Shown here in pieces: positions 16,906 to 25,470 of a DNA stretch of 64,000 bases (its first letter is position 1; every line of letters begins with the position of its first letter). The notes under the pieces are model-generated. The model saw only the letters and a program-made list of their open reading frames with translations. It made no database searches and had not been told where the DNA came from. Both the position numbers and the translations under genes were made by a program. Source of the stretch: Caballeronia temeraria (lineage in GTDB: Bacteria; Pseudomonadota; Gammaproteobacteria; Burkholderiales; Burkholderiaceae); contig NZ_FCOI02000006.1 in assembly GCF_001544795.2 (NCBI RefSeq), positions 1 to 64,000 of the forward strand, given 5' to 3'.

Positions 16906-17610
16906 TTACGCCGTCTTCGGATAATTGGACGGGAACAACGCACGCTTCGTCTCATCGTCGTTTACCGTCTTGAACGCATGCTTCTTATTCATGGCGCGCG
17001 CGCGTTCGACGGCGGGCCGCGCGTCGATCTTCGCGAACCAGCGCTTGAGTTCCGGATATGGCCCGAGCGGATCCTCGCTCGACTTGAACACGCGCGATGC
17101 CCGATCGACCCAGCCCCACGCGGACATGTCCGCGATCGTATAGCTGTCGGCCACGATGTATTCGCGGCCCTTGAGCCTGTCGTTCAGCACCTGATAGTGA
17201 CGATCCGCCTCTCGCCGATAACGATTCACCGCATAGTCGAGCCCTTCCGGCGCCGCGTACTGAAAGTGCACCGCCTGCCCGGAATACGGTCCGAGCCCAC
17301 TCGCTACGAACATCAGCCACGAAAGAAGCTGCGGGCGATCTATCGGCGCGCCGGCGAACTGACCCGTCTTTTCCGCAAGATATAGAAGGATCGCGGTCGA
17401 GTCGAACACAACAGCCGGCTTGCCGCCCGGCCCTTCCATGTCCACGATGGCGGGCACCTTGCCGTTCGGGTTGATTGCGCGGAACTCGGCCGAATGCTGT
17501 TCGCCCTTGCTGGTGTCCACCGGCTTCAGTTCATATGGCAGCCCGGATTCTTCGAGGAAGAGCGCGATCTTTGCGGGATTGGGTGTCGGGTGAAAGTAGA
17601 ACTCGATCAT
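16906..17610 (-). CDS. Glutathione S-transferase family protein
   Basis: 234 residues, the length of YghU/YfcG-type (Nu-class-like) enzymes. The thioredoxin-like N-domain has MIEFYFHPTPNPAKI, NPNGKVPAIVD and FDSTAILLYLAEK; the helical C-domain carries the YTIADMSAWGWV motif with the conserved N-cap-type D. Such proteins bind glutathione and act as peroxidases or disulfide-bond reductases in the cytoplasm. Intact, monocistronic. Confidence 0.9.
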   Translation of the reverse strand: MIEFYFHPTPNPAKIALFLEESGLPYELKPVDTSKGEQHSAEFRAINPNGKVPAIVDMEGPGGKPAVVFDSTAILLYLAEKTGQFAGAPIDRPQLLSWLMFVASGLGPYSGQAVHFQYAAPEGLDYAVNRYRREADRHYQVLNDRLKGREYIVADSYTIADMSAWGWVDRASRVFKSSEDPLGPYPELKRWFAKIDARPAVERARAMNKKHAFKTVNDDETKRALFPSNYPKTA

Positions 17611-18029
17611 GGGATGGTCTCGTATCGTGGCGATATCGCGTCATTTTAGATCGAACGATCTTTTATGCGCAAAAGCGGATCTGAAGGGCTACTAGTCGCG
17701 AGCAATGCTGGCGTAAGGGAGCACGAACGCCGTCGCGCTCGATCGAATGTTAGCCGGCGCACTCGCACGAGCGTCACTTCCTCAACCTAGGACATCATCC
17801 CCTTCGCGTCGTGTCGACGGCGAGAGAATGGAGCGCGCGAGAATCACCACGCCTGCGGAAAACGGCACCAAAATCGACAAGACGCTCGACGAAACGGACG
17901 GATCGGCACCCGAGTCAGAGAAGATCAGTCGGCGAAAACGAACACTGAAGGATCGGACTCATCGAGCAAGAACCTCGACGAGCACAACGACCAGCCAGGT
18001 TTTATGTCCCGCCTGTTCGACTGGGCAAG
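17611..18029. other. Gap without a convincing gene
   Basis: A plus-strand frame from 17828 (rich in T, E, K, S) resembles linker-like coding sequence but has no family match and no partner features. It may be degraded coding DNA next to the dehydrogenase remnant. Confidence 0.3.
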
Positions 18030-18240
18030 GGGGCGAGTCGCGGACAATGCTTGTCCGGCAGCGCATACGCGATGACCGAATCGCCGAGCTTCGTCAGGAA
18101 CGAGCCGTGGTCGCCCGCCACGATTAGCCCGTATTGCTTGCCGTTCGCTTCATAGGTCATCTGGCTCGCCTGTCCACCAGGCGTGCAACCGCGCTTCCCT
18201 CAGCTTTTCACCGGTGTCGGTGCTGAAGGTACAGGTAACG
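18030..18240 (-). pseudogene. C-terminal remnant of a PQQ-dependent (glucose-type) dehydrogenase
   Basis: Minus-strand frames read STDTGEKLREARLHA, then after a one-base shift GGQASQMTYEANGKQYG and LIVAGDHGSFLTKLGDSVIA, followed by YALPDK. This is the typical last blade of quinoprotein dehydrogenases such as Gcd. Only the tail survives; the gene body is absent. Confidence 0.65.
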
Positions 18241-18291
18241 CGGCCCGAGGCGAAAGGGACGGCATGACAATCCGGCAGCACACCGCCTCGT

Positions 18292-18510
18292 CTAGCTGAC
18301 GAAGACGATGTCGCGGTCGGACGAATTTCCGCACGAGAAATACGCGATGCGCCCGACCCGCAGTTGCAGCAGCACTCGTTCGAGCCCGAAGACCTCGCTG
18401 CCATCACTTTGCCTGCCGATTACAGTCGCACGAAACGCCTCGGTCCCTTCGCGCTTGATCGCCATGAGGCGCCGAACCGCGCCCTGCCGAGTGGTGAAGT
18501 ATCGATTCAT
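18292..18510 (-). CDS. Small conserved protein with a decayed copy at 38950-39023
   Basis: 72 residues (MNRYFTTRQGAVRRLMAIKR start, RDIVFVS end). Mixed alpha/beta character, unknown function. Support comes from a second, internally deleted copy of the gene and its upstream DNA near 39 kb. The ribosome-binding site is weak. Confidence 0.5.
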   Translation of the reverse strand: MNRYFTTRQGAVRRLMAIKREGTEAFRATVIGRQSDGSEVFGLERVLLQLRVGRIAYFSCGNSSDRDIVFVS

Positions 18511-18630
18511 GAACGTTCGCGTCGTTTTTGCTCATACGATGGTAGCGCGGCCGCCCTTAAGCTAATGTTATGCAGGACACACCGCAGTCCGACAGCGTTG
18601 GAAATAAAACTTCGCCACCATCAAACAACC

Positions 18631-19053
18631 ATGACATTCAAGATCAAAGCGGCGGACCTCAAGCGCATGGAAGAGGGGCTCGATATCCTCAGCGCGGAGC
18701 GCGTTCGACTGGGACACGCGGTGGGCGTGTTCAACGAAGCACTCGTCTGCGCGCGCGCGACACTTCAGGCCGCGGTCGATGACTACAATCAGAAGGGCAG
18801 AGATGTGCGCGCGGATTTCGAGAATGTGCACCGGGCACTCGAAAAAGCCTACAGCGAGCGTTCGGAGGACTGGAAAGATGGCGAAAAGGGCACGGCCGTA
18901 AAAGAATGGCTCGACACACTCGAATCGTTCCCTGAGAACATCGTCGATGTATCGCTTGACGAGTTCATCGACGAACTTGAACTCGAAGACCTGGTCGGCG
19001 ATGACCCGAGGGACGACTTCAAAGACGTGGGCCAGGAACCGGGTGAAGCATGA
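18631..19053 (+). CDS. Coiled-coil acidic protein of unknown function
   Basis: 140 residues from MTFKIKAADLKRMEEG. An N-terminal amphipathic helix, a long coiled coil (ARATLQAAVDDYNQKG and ADFENVHRALEKAYSERSEDW) and a strongly acidic tail (DEFIDELELEDLVGDD). Similar small proteins occur on plasmids and integrative elements. After its TGA the same frame stays open for about 60 codons, so the gene may formerly have been longer. Confidence 0.6.
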   Translation: MTFKIKAADLKRMEEGLDILSAERVRLGHAVGVFNEALVCARATLQAAVDDYNQKGRDVRADFENVHRALEKAYSERSEDWKDGEKGTAVKEWLDTLESFPENIVDVSLDEFIDELELEDLVGDDPRDDFKDVGQEPGEA

Positions 19054-19438
19054 AAGCCGCCCGAAGAAAAATCAACAAGCGACCCCGAAGCCAATCAGCA
19101 ACTGCTGGCCGAGAGAGCAACCATCACCTTGGCGTATTCCTATGGACCTTCGACATCCACGGACGACCGCATTGGAACCTTTGACTTCACCGCATGGACT
19201 ACGAGGGTTCGCGCACCTGATCCAGTCGTTGACGCAGAAGCATCTGGATCCTGCCGAAAGCCACGCCGTATCCGACTCAAGTGATTCGCTTGGTACGAAG
19301 GATCCTCTGGTCTCGCAAGTGCTCGAGCAGGCAGAGGCAACGCTACCGGCAACATCGCAGCGCGTGTTTGTGTTTCCGTCCGACAAAAAATCTCCAGCGG
19401 CCACGCGAAAGTCAGGCCGGTGACGCAAACAGACCACG
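19054..19438. other. Gap, possibly the lost 3' part of the preceding gene
   Basis: The frame of the coiled-coil gene continues past its stop with ordinary-looking codons (EANQQLLAERATITLAYSYG) until about 19280. No domain is recognisable and there is no start with a ribosome-binding site. Confidence 0.3.
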
Positions 19439-20329
19439 TCACCGATGCTGCACTTTCCGTGTTGCCATGTAGGCGTCAAACAGTCCGGTATGCAGCCGAC
19501 TCAGTTCTTCGCGTAAGGTCACCAGTTCATACTGGTCGCCTTCATGTTCGCGTCGCAGAATCTCCCCGAGCAAGGCGGTCGCACGCGACGCCGGCAAATC
19601 TCGCTGGACGCGCGCCTCGCCCAGCCGACTCGCGAGCGCTGGCTTGACGACAACTAGCCAGGCCGGAAACCACGTATAGTCCTCGATTTCGCCTGTGCCG
19701 GAGAAGTCAGCATCGAAGTGCCGGCGCAGCGCATCGAGCGAAGCGTCCCGAAGCCCGGCGATCAATGCGGCGAACCGCGACGGTGCTAGCCACGCCAATT
19801 CTGCAAACAGCGGCCATGCCGCATCGAGACCGCCCGCTCGATAGCGTGCTTCGGTCATCCAGGCGAGTGGCGACGGGATGCGCCACCACGATTCGATCGT
19901 GTTGATGGCGTCGGTGGCCGCCGCCCAGTTCCCTGCTCGAAGCCATAGCGGCGCGGCGTGACTTTCGCTGTGGGTCGCGCAGAACGGCAGTGGTGCCGCG
20001 CGCTGGGCCAGCGAGCGCCAGCAAGGTGTCGTCCACGCGTGAACGTCCGGTGCGGGCAGCACCCGTTGGGCCGCAGGCATCACAGCATCCTCGAGGTGTC
20101 GAAGTACCCAGGCCAGTTCAGCGTGGTCGGTCAGTGGAAGGCTTGACTCGTTCTCGAGTTCCCGAACAAGCGTCGTCATCGCCGGCAGCGCGCTGTCGTC
20201 AGGGTATTCGCTGGCAAGCTGCGTCAGTGAGGTCCGTGCGTCCTCCGCATGGCGACGCTGCAAGTGCTCCACGACGTCATTGCGCAGTACTACGTCGCGG
20301 CTGTCGGCGAATATATCGAGCTGTTGCAT
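19439..20329 (-). CDS. Conserved helical protein of unknown function
   Basis: 296 residues from MQQLDIFADSRDVVLRND. Rich in Ala/Leu/Arg with TPR-like helices (ARTSLTQLASEYPDD, NWAAATDAINTIESWW, GLDAAWPLFAELAWL). No catalytic motif seen. It lies just downstream of the SET copy 2 gene on the same strand, as the unrelated 402-residue helical protein does after SET copy 1. Confidence 0.65.
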   Translation of the reverse strand: MQQLDIFADSRDVVLRNDVVEHLQRRHAEDARTSLTQLASEYPDDSALPAMTTLVRELENESSLPLTDHAELAWVLRHLEDAVMPAAQRVLPAPDVHAWTTPCWRSLAQRAAPLPFCATHSESHAAPLWLRAGNWAAATDAINTIESWWRIPSPLAWMTEARYRAGGLDAAWPLFAELAWLAPSRFAALIAGLRDASLDALRRHFDADFSGTGEIEDYTWFPAWLVVVKPALASRLGEARVQRDLPASRATALLGEILRREHEGDQYELVTLREELSRLHTGLFDAYMATRKVQHR

Positions 20330-20470
20330 GCTTTGCGGCATCGTCGTCGCACTCAGGAATGTCGTCGATGAAAGCGATCAGGCTAATCCATTTCAACCCG
20401 TCGAGGAAGCGGTTGCCGATGCTTTCGGCGGTCTTTTCACGGGCCACCTGGTGCCGCAGGTGCGCCTCAC
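20277..20470 (-). pseudogene. C-terminal remnant of an unidentified gene at the duplication edge
   Basis: A frame without a start codon reads EAHLRHQVAREKTAESIGNR, FLDGLKWISLIAFIDDIPEC and ends RSTAQ, overlapping the start of the 296-residue gene. It has the character of real coding sequence but begins right after the SET copy 2 stop. A breakpoint of the SET block duplication is a likely reason. Confidence 0.35.
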
Positions 20471-20480
20471 AACAAAGCGC

Positions 20481-20924
20481 CTACCGACGCGCATCCAGCA
20501 TGGTGCCTCGACAGCGGCGAGCGCCGCACCGACATGCGTAAAGGCGCTTGAGCGCCGCCGTTCGGCGCCCTTCGACATCCAGTGCGTAGTCGATGAAGAC
20601 CTCGGCGCCCTCTTCAATCCTGCGGGTCGCCCGAATGAAGACCCGGTCGCCCTCCTGCTCGGCTTCACAGTTCGGCGCGCAACTGTGATTGATCCAACGC
20701 GCGGAGTTGCCGCCTCGTGCGCCATCGATCATGCGTCCGTCGTCGAGTCCGAAGAAGAACGTATGTCCGTCTTCCGCGGCCGACCGTTCATACCGGCGCT
20801 GTGCCTCTTTTGCCGAGATGATCTCGCCTTTGTACTCGAGGATCGGATCACCAGCGGAAATCGTCACGGCGGCGAACACACCGCGACCGTGAATGGGCGA
20901 ATGACGGACTGCAATGCGGCGCAT
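20481..20924 (-). CDS. SET-domain protein lysine methyltransferase, copy 2
   Basis: 147 residues, colinear with copy 1: GRGVFAAVTISAGDPILEYKG, NSARWINHSCAPNC, GAEVFIDYALDVEG and post-SET CRCGARRCRGTML. The textbook NHSC motif is kept here, whereas copy 1 has NHGC. The pair has diverged clearly at the protein level, so the duplication is not recent. Confidence 0.88.
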   Translation of the reverse strand: MRRIAVRHSPIHGRGVFAAVTISAGDPILEYKGEIISAKEAQRRYERSAAEDGHTFFFGLDDGRMIDGARGGNSARWINHSCAPNCEAEQEGDRVFIRATRRIEEGAEVFIDYALDVEGRRTAALKRLYACRCGARRCRGTMLDARR

Positions 20925-21015
20925 GGACGAGACTCTGGTGTGAGAAGGAACGAAAATATCTGCGCTGAGGTGACGACAGGCATAATCGCATCATCGCATG
21001 TCAGCCTGTCAAGAA

Positions 21016-21219
21016 ATGTCCGCTCCGCCTCGTCGCACGAAACTCAAACGCAAACCGGCGCGCGGCACCCTGGTGCGCTATGAAGACCGGATCGCGGAAG
21101 TGCTGGGCGAAGCCCGCGGGCAGCGCGTCATGATTCGCTCCATTCACCCGGACGGACAGGAGCGCCGCACCGCGGTGAAATGGGTGAACCTCATACCGCT
21201 CGAGACTCAGCTTTTCTGA
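21016..21219 (+). CDS. Small basic protein, copy 2 of a duplicated gene
   Basis: 67 residues from MSAPPRRTKLKRKPARGTL (an ATG at 20998 would add six). Same core (VRYEDRIAEVLGEARGQRVM, QERRTAVK, ETQLF) and same divergent placement from SET as copy 1. Function unknown. Confidence 0.65.
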   Translation: MSAPPRRTKLKRKPARGTLVRYEDRIAEVLGEARGQRVMIRSIHPDGQERRTAVKWVNLIPLETQLF

Positions 21220-21301
21220 CCCAGCGCGACCCGTCGAACGGGTGATGCGACGGCTGGCTGGCCGCCTGCGGCCGTCGCGCGTCACCCCGGTCGCGCTGCG
21301 C

Positions 21302-21580
21302 TCACGTCTGATTGACGGCGTCTTTGAAGCCTTTCCCGGCGGTGAACTTCACCGTCTTGGCCGCTGCGATCTCAATCGCCGCACCAGTCTGCGGATTGCG
21401 ACCGGTCCGCGCGGCGCGTTGGCCGGTTCCGAACGATCCAAAGCCGATCAGCTGAACGGTGTCTCCCGCGGCCACCGTTTTCGAAATCGTCTCAAACACC
21501 GCGTTGATCGCCTCTTCAGCGGCGGTCTTGCTCGTACCCGACTGCGACGAAACGGCGTCGATCAATTCCTGCTTGTTCAT
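21302..21580 (-). CDS. HU-family DNA-binding protein, copy 2
   Basis: 92 residues, standard HU length, starting [10 protein letters not shown] with GAGGGGG just upstream as ribosome-binding site. The DNA-binding arm region is [26 protein letters not shown] and the C-terminus [12 protein letters not shown]. Intact, unlike copy 1 which lost its ATG. HU dimers bind and bend DNA with little sequence preference; a replicon-borne HU may assist maintenance or silencing. Confidence 0.9.
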   Translation of the reverse strand: MNKQELIDAVSSQSGTSKTAAEEAINAVFETISKTVAAGDTVQLIGFGSFGTGQRAARTGRNPQTGAAIEIAAAKTVKFTAGKGFKDAVNQT

Positions 21581-21649
21581 TGAACCCCCTCTCGATTGAA
21601 AACGAATGCGATCTTACCGGACCGCGACGAAAACATGCGGCCGCCACTG

Positions 21650-21925
21650 CTACGAGGCAGCATCGGCGGCATCCAGGTCGAACAGATCCGAGGTCGTGCT
21701 GTGCGCAGCGAGCAACTCGGCTAAATCACCATTACGAACCTTGGCCAGCGTGTCCGACGACAGCCAGGTTTCTTCCATCGCGTCGATGCCTTCCTCGATC
21801 ATCCGCTGCAGAAAGAACGATTGCTTCCGCCCTGTGGCCTCTGCCAGCACGCGTAAGCGCTGCTCGATGACCGGGTCAATGCGCACCGCGACGACCCTCA
21901 ACTTGTTCTCTGATGATCTTCTCAC
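21650..21925 (-). CDS. Ribbon-helix-helix-type DNA-binding protein
   Basis: 91 residues from a GTG at 21925 with AGGAG upstream. Basic N-terminal strand VVAVRIDPVIEQRLRVLAEATGRKQSFFLQRMIEEGI fits an RHH fold; the C-terminal half (LAKVRNGDLAELL, DLFDLDAAD) resembles an antitoxin tail. No toxin gene is adjacent, so a transcription regulator role is equally possible. Confidence 0.75.
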   Translation of the reverse strand: MRRSSENKLRVVAVRIDPVIEQRLRVLAEATGRKQSFFLQRMIEEGIDAMEETWLSSDTLAKVRNGDLAELLAAHSTTSDLFDLDAADAAS

Positions 21926-22010
21926 CTATTCGCTCCTTCTGACCGTCGGCGCGACTGGAGCGCCAACCGGTCATGGATCGCGCCAGCCGTTGGCGCCATC
22001 CGGTCATTAT

Positions 22011-23039
22011 CTATGTTCGAGCTTTCGCTCTCGCCGTTTTGCCCACCGCTGCCTTTCGGGCTGGTCGTCTGACGGGCGGACTGGATTCTGCCGTGGGCAC
22101 ACGCCGCGCCGGCGCGCGCATCGTTCCGCGCAGCGCCTTCAACTGCTCTTGAAGCGACTCGTGCGCCGCTCCGAGCGCGGCGAGCTTGCCTTGCAGCACC
22201 CCGGTCTGATGGCGGGCATCGCCCTGCTGCGCCTGCAGCCCGTCGACGGTTCGACGGTGCTCGGCCTCGCGCTTGTCGGCGCGTTTGGCTGCCTCAGCCA
22301 GTTCCTTCTGAGCCTTGGCCGCCGCGCTGCGTTCGCGATCGATCTCCAGCAGGGCGCGCTTTTCCGTCGCGCGCAGGCGCTCCTCAGCCCGGTTGGCCGT
22401 CTCCCGCAGTTTCTCCAGATCGCGCGAAAACGTGTCGCGCACCTTCTCCAGCTCCCGTTCGCGCGCAACCACCGCTTCGCCGAGCCGCTTGATCTGTGCC
22501 TCAAGCGCCTTGCGCGTGGCCGCCTCTTCCGCCTGCTGTCGCTCCAACTCCCGGATCTCAACTTGGGCCGCCAGCAGCGCGGCGGTGCGCTGCTCCAGCG
22601 CGGTCTCCGTGCGACCCAGTTCCGCTCGGGCCGCGACGACTTTCTGCTCCGCCTCGGCGCGCTGCGCCTCGACCTCGTCACGCAGCGCGGTCAGTTCGGC
22701 CTGTGCCGACGTGCTCGCACGTGTCCACAACGTGCCAATCAACTCACCGGCCGCCTCGCTGAGATCGGCCGGCAGATCCGGATGCTCGATGCGCACCCGG
22801 CTCTTCTCGCGCAACTCGGTCCAGAACTCGCCCAAGACCGACGCCGGTGTGCTCATCGTGCCGCGCCGCACCAGGTTGTAGAGGCGATTGGCCGTGGGTG
22901 GCACACCAAAGCGGAAAAACAGCAGCGCGCACACCTCCCGATAGAGCTCGCGCGTCTTGGGGAAGTCGACCTTGAGGCGCTCGATTTCCGCGGCGAGACG
23001 GGTTTCGTCGGACGGGATTGCAGGATGAGCGTCGGACAT
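22011..23039 (-). CDS. KfrA-like coiled-coil DNA-binding protein
   Basis: 342 residues from MSDAHPAIPS. The N-terminal 110 residues (REVCALLFFRFGVPPTANRLY, NLVRRGTMSTPASVLGEFW) match the plasmid replication-region DNA-binding domain PF11740. A coiled coil of about 200 residues rich in Ala, Glu, Arg follows, then a basic Pro/Arg tail. KfrA proteins autoregulate and contribute to plasmid maintenance by forming filament-like complexes. The palindrome at 23118-23135, in the gap to the divergent integrase, is a candidate site. Confidence 0.85.
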   Translation of the reverse strand: MSDAHPAIPSDETRLAAEIERLKVDFPKTRELYREVCALLFFRFGVPPTANRLYNLVRRGTMSTPASVLGEFWTELREKSRVRIEHPDLPADLSEAAGELIGTLWTRASTSAQAELTALRDEVEAQRAEAEQKVVAARAELGRTETALEQRTAALLAAQVEIRELERQQAEEAATRKALEAQIKRLGEAVVARERELEKVRDTFSRDLEKLRETANRAEERLRATEKRALLEIDRERSAAAKAQKELAEAAKRADKREAEHRRTVDGLQAQQGDARHQTGVLQGKLAALGAAHESLQEQLKALRGTMRAPARRVPTAESSPPVRRPARKAAVGKTARAKART

Positions 23040-23117
23040 GGGCGCAGAGGTTGAAACAACGCGTCCATAATACAACGTATCTAACGAGAGAACCAACGCG
23101 GGCGCGCCGCAGATTTG

Positions 23118-23135
23118 ACATTACGCTTATAATGT
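23118..23135. promoter_or_regulatory. Palindrome between kfrA-like gene and integrase
   Basis: ACATTA-CGCTTA-TAATGT is a perfect 6-bp inverted repeat in the 130-base divergent gap. On the minus strand, TTGGTT and TATTAT with 18 bases between them, at about 23050-23095, form a possible kfrA promoter. Confidence 0.45.
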
Positions 23136-23171
23136 TGAGGAACGTCCCGGCCTGCCCTCGGAAAAATCACC

Positions 23172-24401
23172 GTGACTCGAACGCCTTCGGTCCCCACTTC
23201 CCCGCCGTACTCGCTCCAGCCGGCACCGCTCGAAACGCTCGTCGTCCCCGCCCGTCTGGATGGCTCGGCCGGGTTGAATCGCGCAGTCACCGGGCGCGCC
23301 CAGATTGCGGCCGACAACGATCTCGACGCGATCCGCGCATGGCTCTCGCGCTTCGTCGAGACAAAAGCCACCTTCGAGAACTACCGCAAGGAGGCCGAGC
23401 GGCTCTTGCTGTGGTCGGTGGTCGAAATGGGCAAACCCCTCTCTTCGCTGACACACGAAGACTGCCTGCGCTATCAGCAATTCCTCGCCAACCCGCAACC
23501 CGCTTCCACATGGGTAGCCGGAGGCGGCCGCAAGCATCCGCGCAGCGACGCGCGCTGGCGGCCGTTCTACGGCCCGCTGTCGCCGTCCAGTCAACGCCAG
23601 GCGGCCGTCATCTTGAACGTGATGTTCTCGTGGCTGGTGCAAGCCGGCTATCTGGCCGGCAATCCGCTGTCGCTCTCCCGCCAGCGCGCCCGCCACACCG
23701 CGCCGCGCATCACTCGATATCTGGAGCCGAGCGTCTGGCAAGAGGTCAAGGACTTTATCGCCACGATGCCGAAGGAAACAGACCGGGAAAAGGCCCACGC
23801 GTACCGCGTGCGATGGCTGTTCACCCTGCTCTATCTCGGCGGGCTGCGCATCGCGGAGGTTGGCGCCAACACCATGAGCCAGTTCTTCGTGCGACGCGAT
23901 GCGGACGGCACACTGCGCTGGTGGCTGACCATCCACGGCAAAGGCGACAAACAACGGCTCGTGCCGGCCACGCGCGAGATGATGATGGAACTGTCCCGCT
24001 ATCGGCAACACCTTGGATTGAGCGCTCTGCCGTCGCCCAACGAAAACACACCGCTCGTGCTGCCGATGGGCGCGACGGCGTCAAACGAACGCATCGAGAC
24101 CTGCGCGCCGCTCACGCGCGCGGCGCTTCACGCCATCGTGAAGGAGGTCTTTGCGGGCGCTGCGTCGCGCCTACGCGAGCGCGACGATACGGCAAGCGCG
24201 CAAGCTGAGCTGCTCGAAAAAGCTTCCGCGCATTGGCTCAGGCACACTGCGGGCTCGCACATGGCCGATCAACAGGTCGACTTGCGCATGGTGCGTGACA
24301 ACCTCGGGCACGCATCGCTGACCACGACCAGCATCTACTTGCACGTCGATGACGATCGGCGCCACCAGGAGACCGAAGAAAAGCATCGGGTAGACTGGTG
24401 A
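23172..24401 (+). CDS. Tyrosine-family site-specific recombinase
   Basis: 409 residues from a GTG. An N-terminal SAM-like core-binding domain (about 50-170) is followed by the catalytic domain with the arginine in LYLGGLRIAEV, HWLRHTAGSHMA (H-x-x-R) and the LGHASLTTTSIYLHV box whose tyrosine is the nucleophile. An insert of about 60 residues between the arginine and H-x-x-R is typical of Burkholderia plasmid integrases. It may resolve replicon multimers or mediate integration. No attachment site recognised. Confidence 0.9.
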   Translation: MTRTPSVPTSPPYSLQPAPLETLVVPARLDGSAGLNRAVTGRAQIAADNDLDAIRAWLSRFVETKATFENYRKEAERLLLWSVVEMGKPLSSLTHEDCLRYQQFLANPQPASTWVAGGGRKHPRSDARWRPFYGPLSPSSQRQAAVILNVMFSWLVQAGYLAGNPLSLSRQRARHTAPRITRYLEPSVWQEVKDFIATMPKETDREKAHAYRVRWLFTLLYLGGLRIAEVGANTMSQFFVRRDADGTLRWWLTIHGKGDKQRLVPATREMMMELSRYRQHLGLSALPSPNENTPLVLPMGATASNERIETCAPLTRAALHAIVKEVFAGAASRLRERDDTASAQAELLEKASAHWLRHTAGSHMADQQVDLRMVRDNLGHASLTTTSIYLHVDDDRRHQETEEKHRVDW

Positions 24402-24477
24402 CGCTGAGCGACGCAAGGACCAACCACGCACCGCACCGCCCGCCTCCCGCTCTCTTCCCGTAACCGCAACACCGCTC

Positions 24478-24747
24478 ATGAACGTGCCCGTGCCGGAACC
24501 GCAGATCGCCGCCGACAAACAGACCCTCAACTTCGTCCTCGATTGGCGCGGGCAAAACGTGACGTGCGTCGTCCCGCGCAAGTGCCTCGAAATGTATTTC
24601 TGGCTGCCGCCGAATGCGGATGATGGGCGAATGCTAAAAGTATTCAGGGATGGGTTTTCTCGGATCGAAGCGGTCGCGCGACGCAAGCTGCTGGCGCGGC
24701 CAGCGCGCTCGGTCACCCTGACAGAGGCCGACTTTTCCGGTGGTTGA
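24478..24747 (+). CDS. DUF1488-like small protein
   Basis: 89 residues. The pattern NFVLDWRGQNVTCVVPRKCLEMYF followed by RIEAVARRKL and a VTLTEADF ending fits DUF1488, although the usual EALEDHF is changed to KCLEMYF. Function of the family is not established. It directly follows the recombinase gene. Confidence 0.6.
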   Translation: MNVPVPEPQIAADKQTLNFVLDWRGQNVTCVVPRKCLEMYFWLPPNADDGRMLKVFRDGFSRIEAVARRKLLARPARSVTLTEADFSGG

Positions 24748-24959
24748 GCCCCGCTAGCCTGTCTTCTTGGAGACGTCCTTCTGGACTTTTCGAGCTCGTT
24801 GCTAAGCGAAGGCGCCTTCATGGCGAAGCCTTCGAATGCGGTTTGCGTCACTGACGATTAGTTGCATTTGTTTCGCAGGTTGCCATTTGCCAGGCGCAGC
24901 ACATCGACAGGCTTGCGTATCGCTCGAACCCGGCGCTCTTCCGGTCCACCGACGACCCC

Positions 24960-25375
24960 ATGCTCGCGCGTGCACGAGCGCAGCTGACGGTCAACGGCGT
25001 ATTGAAGGCGTATTCAATGGCGAGCCGGGGCATCGCTATGCTTGAATGGATCGGTAAGTTGCGCACCTGCCGCGACCTTGTGAGTCGACACCGTGGCACG
25101 CTGCCCCGGCCTGCGTTGCGATGCACCCGATGGCGCGTTCTACGCCCTCCGATACTGCTCGGGCCCGATAGGTGTTCTACGCCTTCGGGCGATGTCATCG
25201 CTACCGATCTGGACTTCGCCACCTATCTACCGAAGGCGGCGCATGTCGGCGTGATACACCGTAGCGCGTTCGGCGTGGAGAACCATGTGTGGGTGCGGAT
25301 CGCGTATGCTGTTCCGATGCTCACGCTGCGCGGCGCGTGCTGGCGCATTGAGACCGCGTGTGTCGCGTTGATCCC
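24960..25375 (+). pseudogene. Degraded aspartate-type aminotransferase gene
   Basis: Fragments in shifting frames match class I aminotransferases: LTVNGVLKAYSMAS (the PLP-lysine motif VNGVSKAYSMTGW), DGAFYALRYCSGPIG, and IATDLDFATYLPKAAHVGVI with HRSAFG and VRIAYAVPM. Deletions remove most of the middle. The stem-loop terminator at 25418 follows and may be its original terminator. Confidence 0.75.
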
Positions 25376-25417
25376 GCCGTCGCCGCAGTCTGGAGCGCCT
25401 AGGCACCAGTTGTCATG

Positions 25418-25449
25418 CCCGCGACGCGCGTGCCGGGTCGCGGGTTTTT
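25418..25449 (+). terminator. Rho-independent terminator
   Basis: CCCGCGAC (25418-25425) pairs with GTCGCGGG (25437-25444), followed by TTTTT and CTCTTT. It lies after the aminotransferase remnant and only about 20 bases before the next ATG, so it could also act in the leader of that gene. Confidence 0.75.
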
Positions 25450-25470
25450 CTCTTTATCGGACGGCCTTCC

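Noticed and set aside
21606..23054. 482-codon plus-strand frame opposite HU, RHH and KfrA-like genes
   Set aside because: Shadow of coiled-coil coding DNA; no start signals or domain.
24780..24845. Shared short strings (ATGGCGAAGCCTTC, GACGATTAGTTGCA) with 31690-31745
   Set aside because: Only two short matches with different spacing; not enough to call a repeat family from this window.
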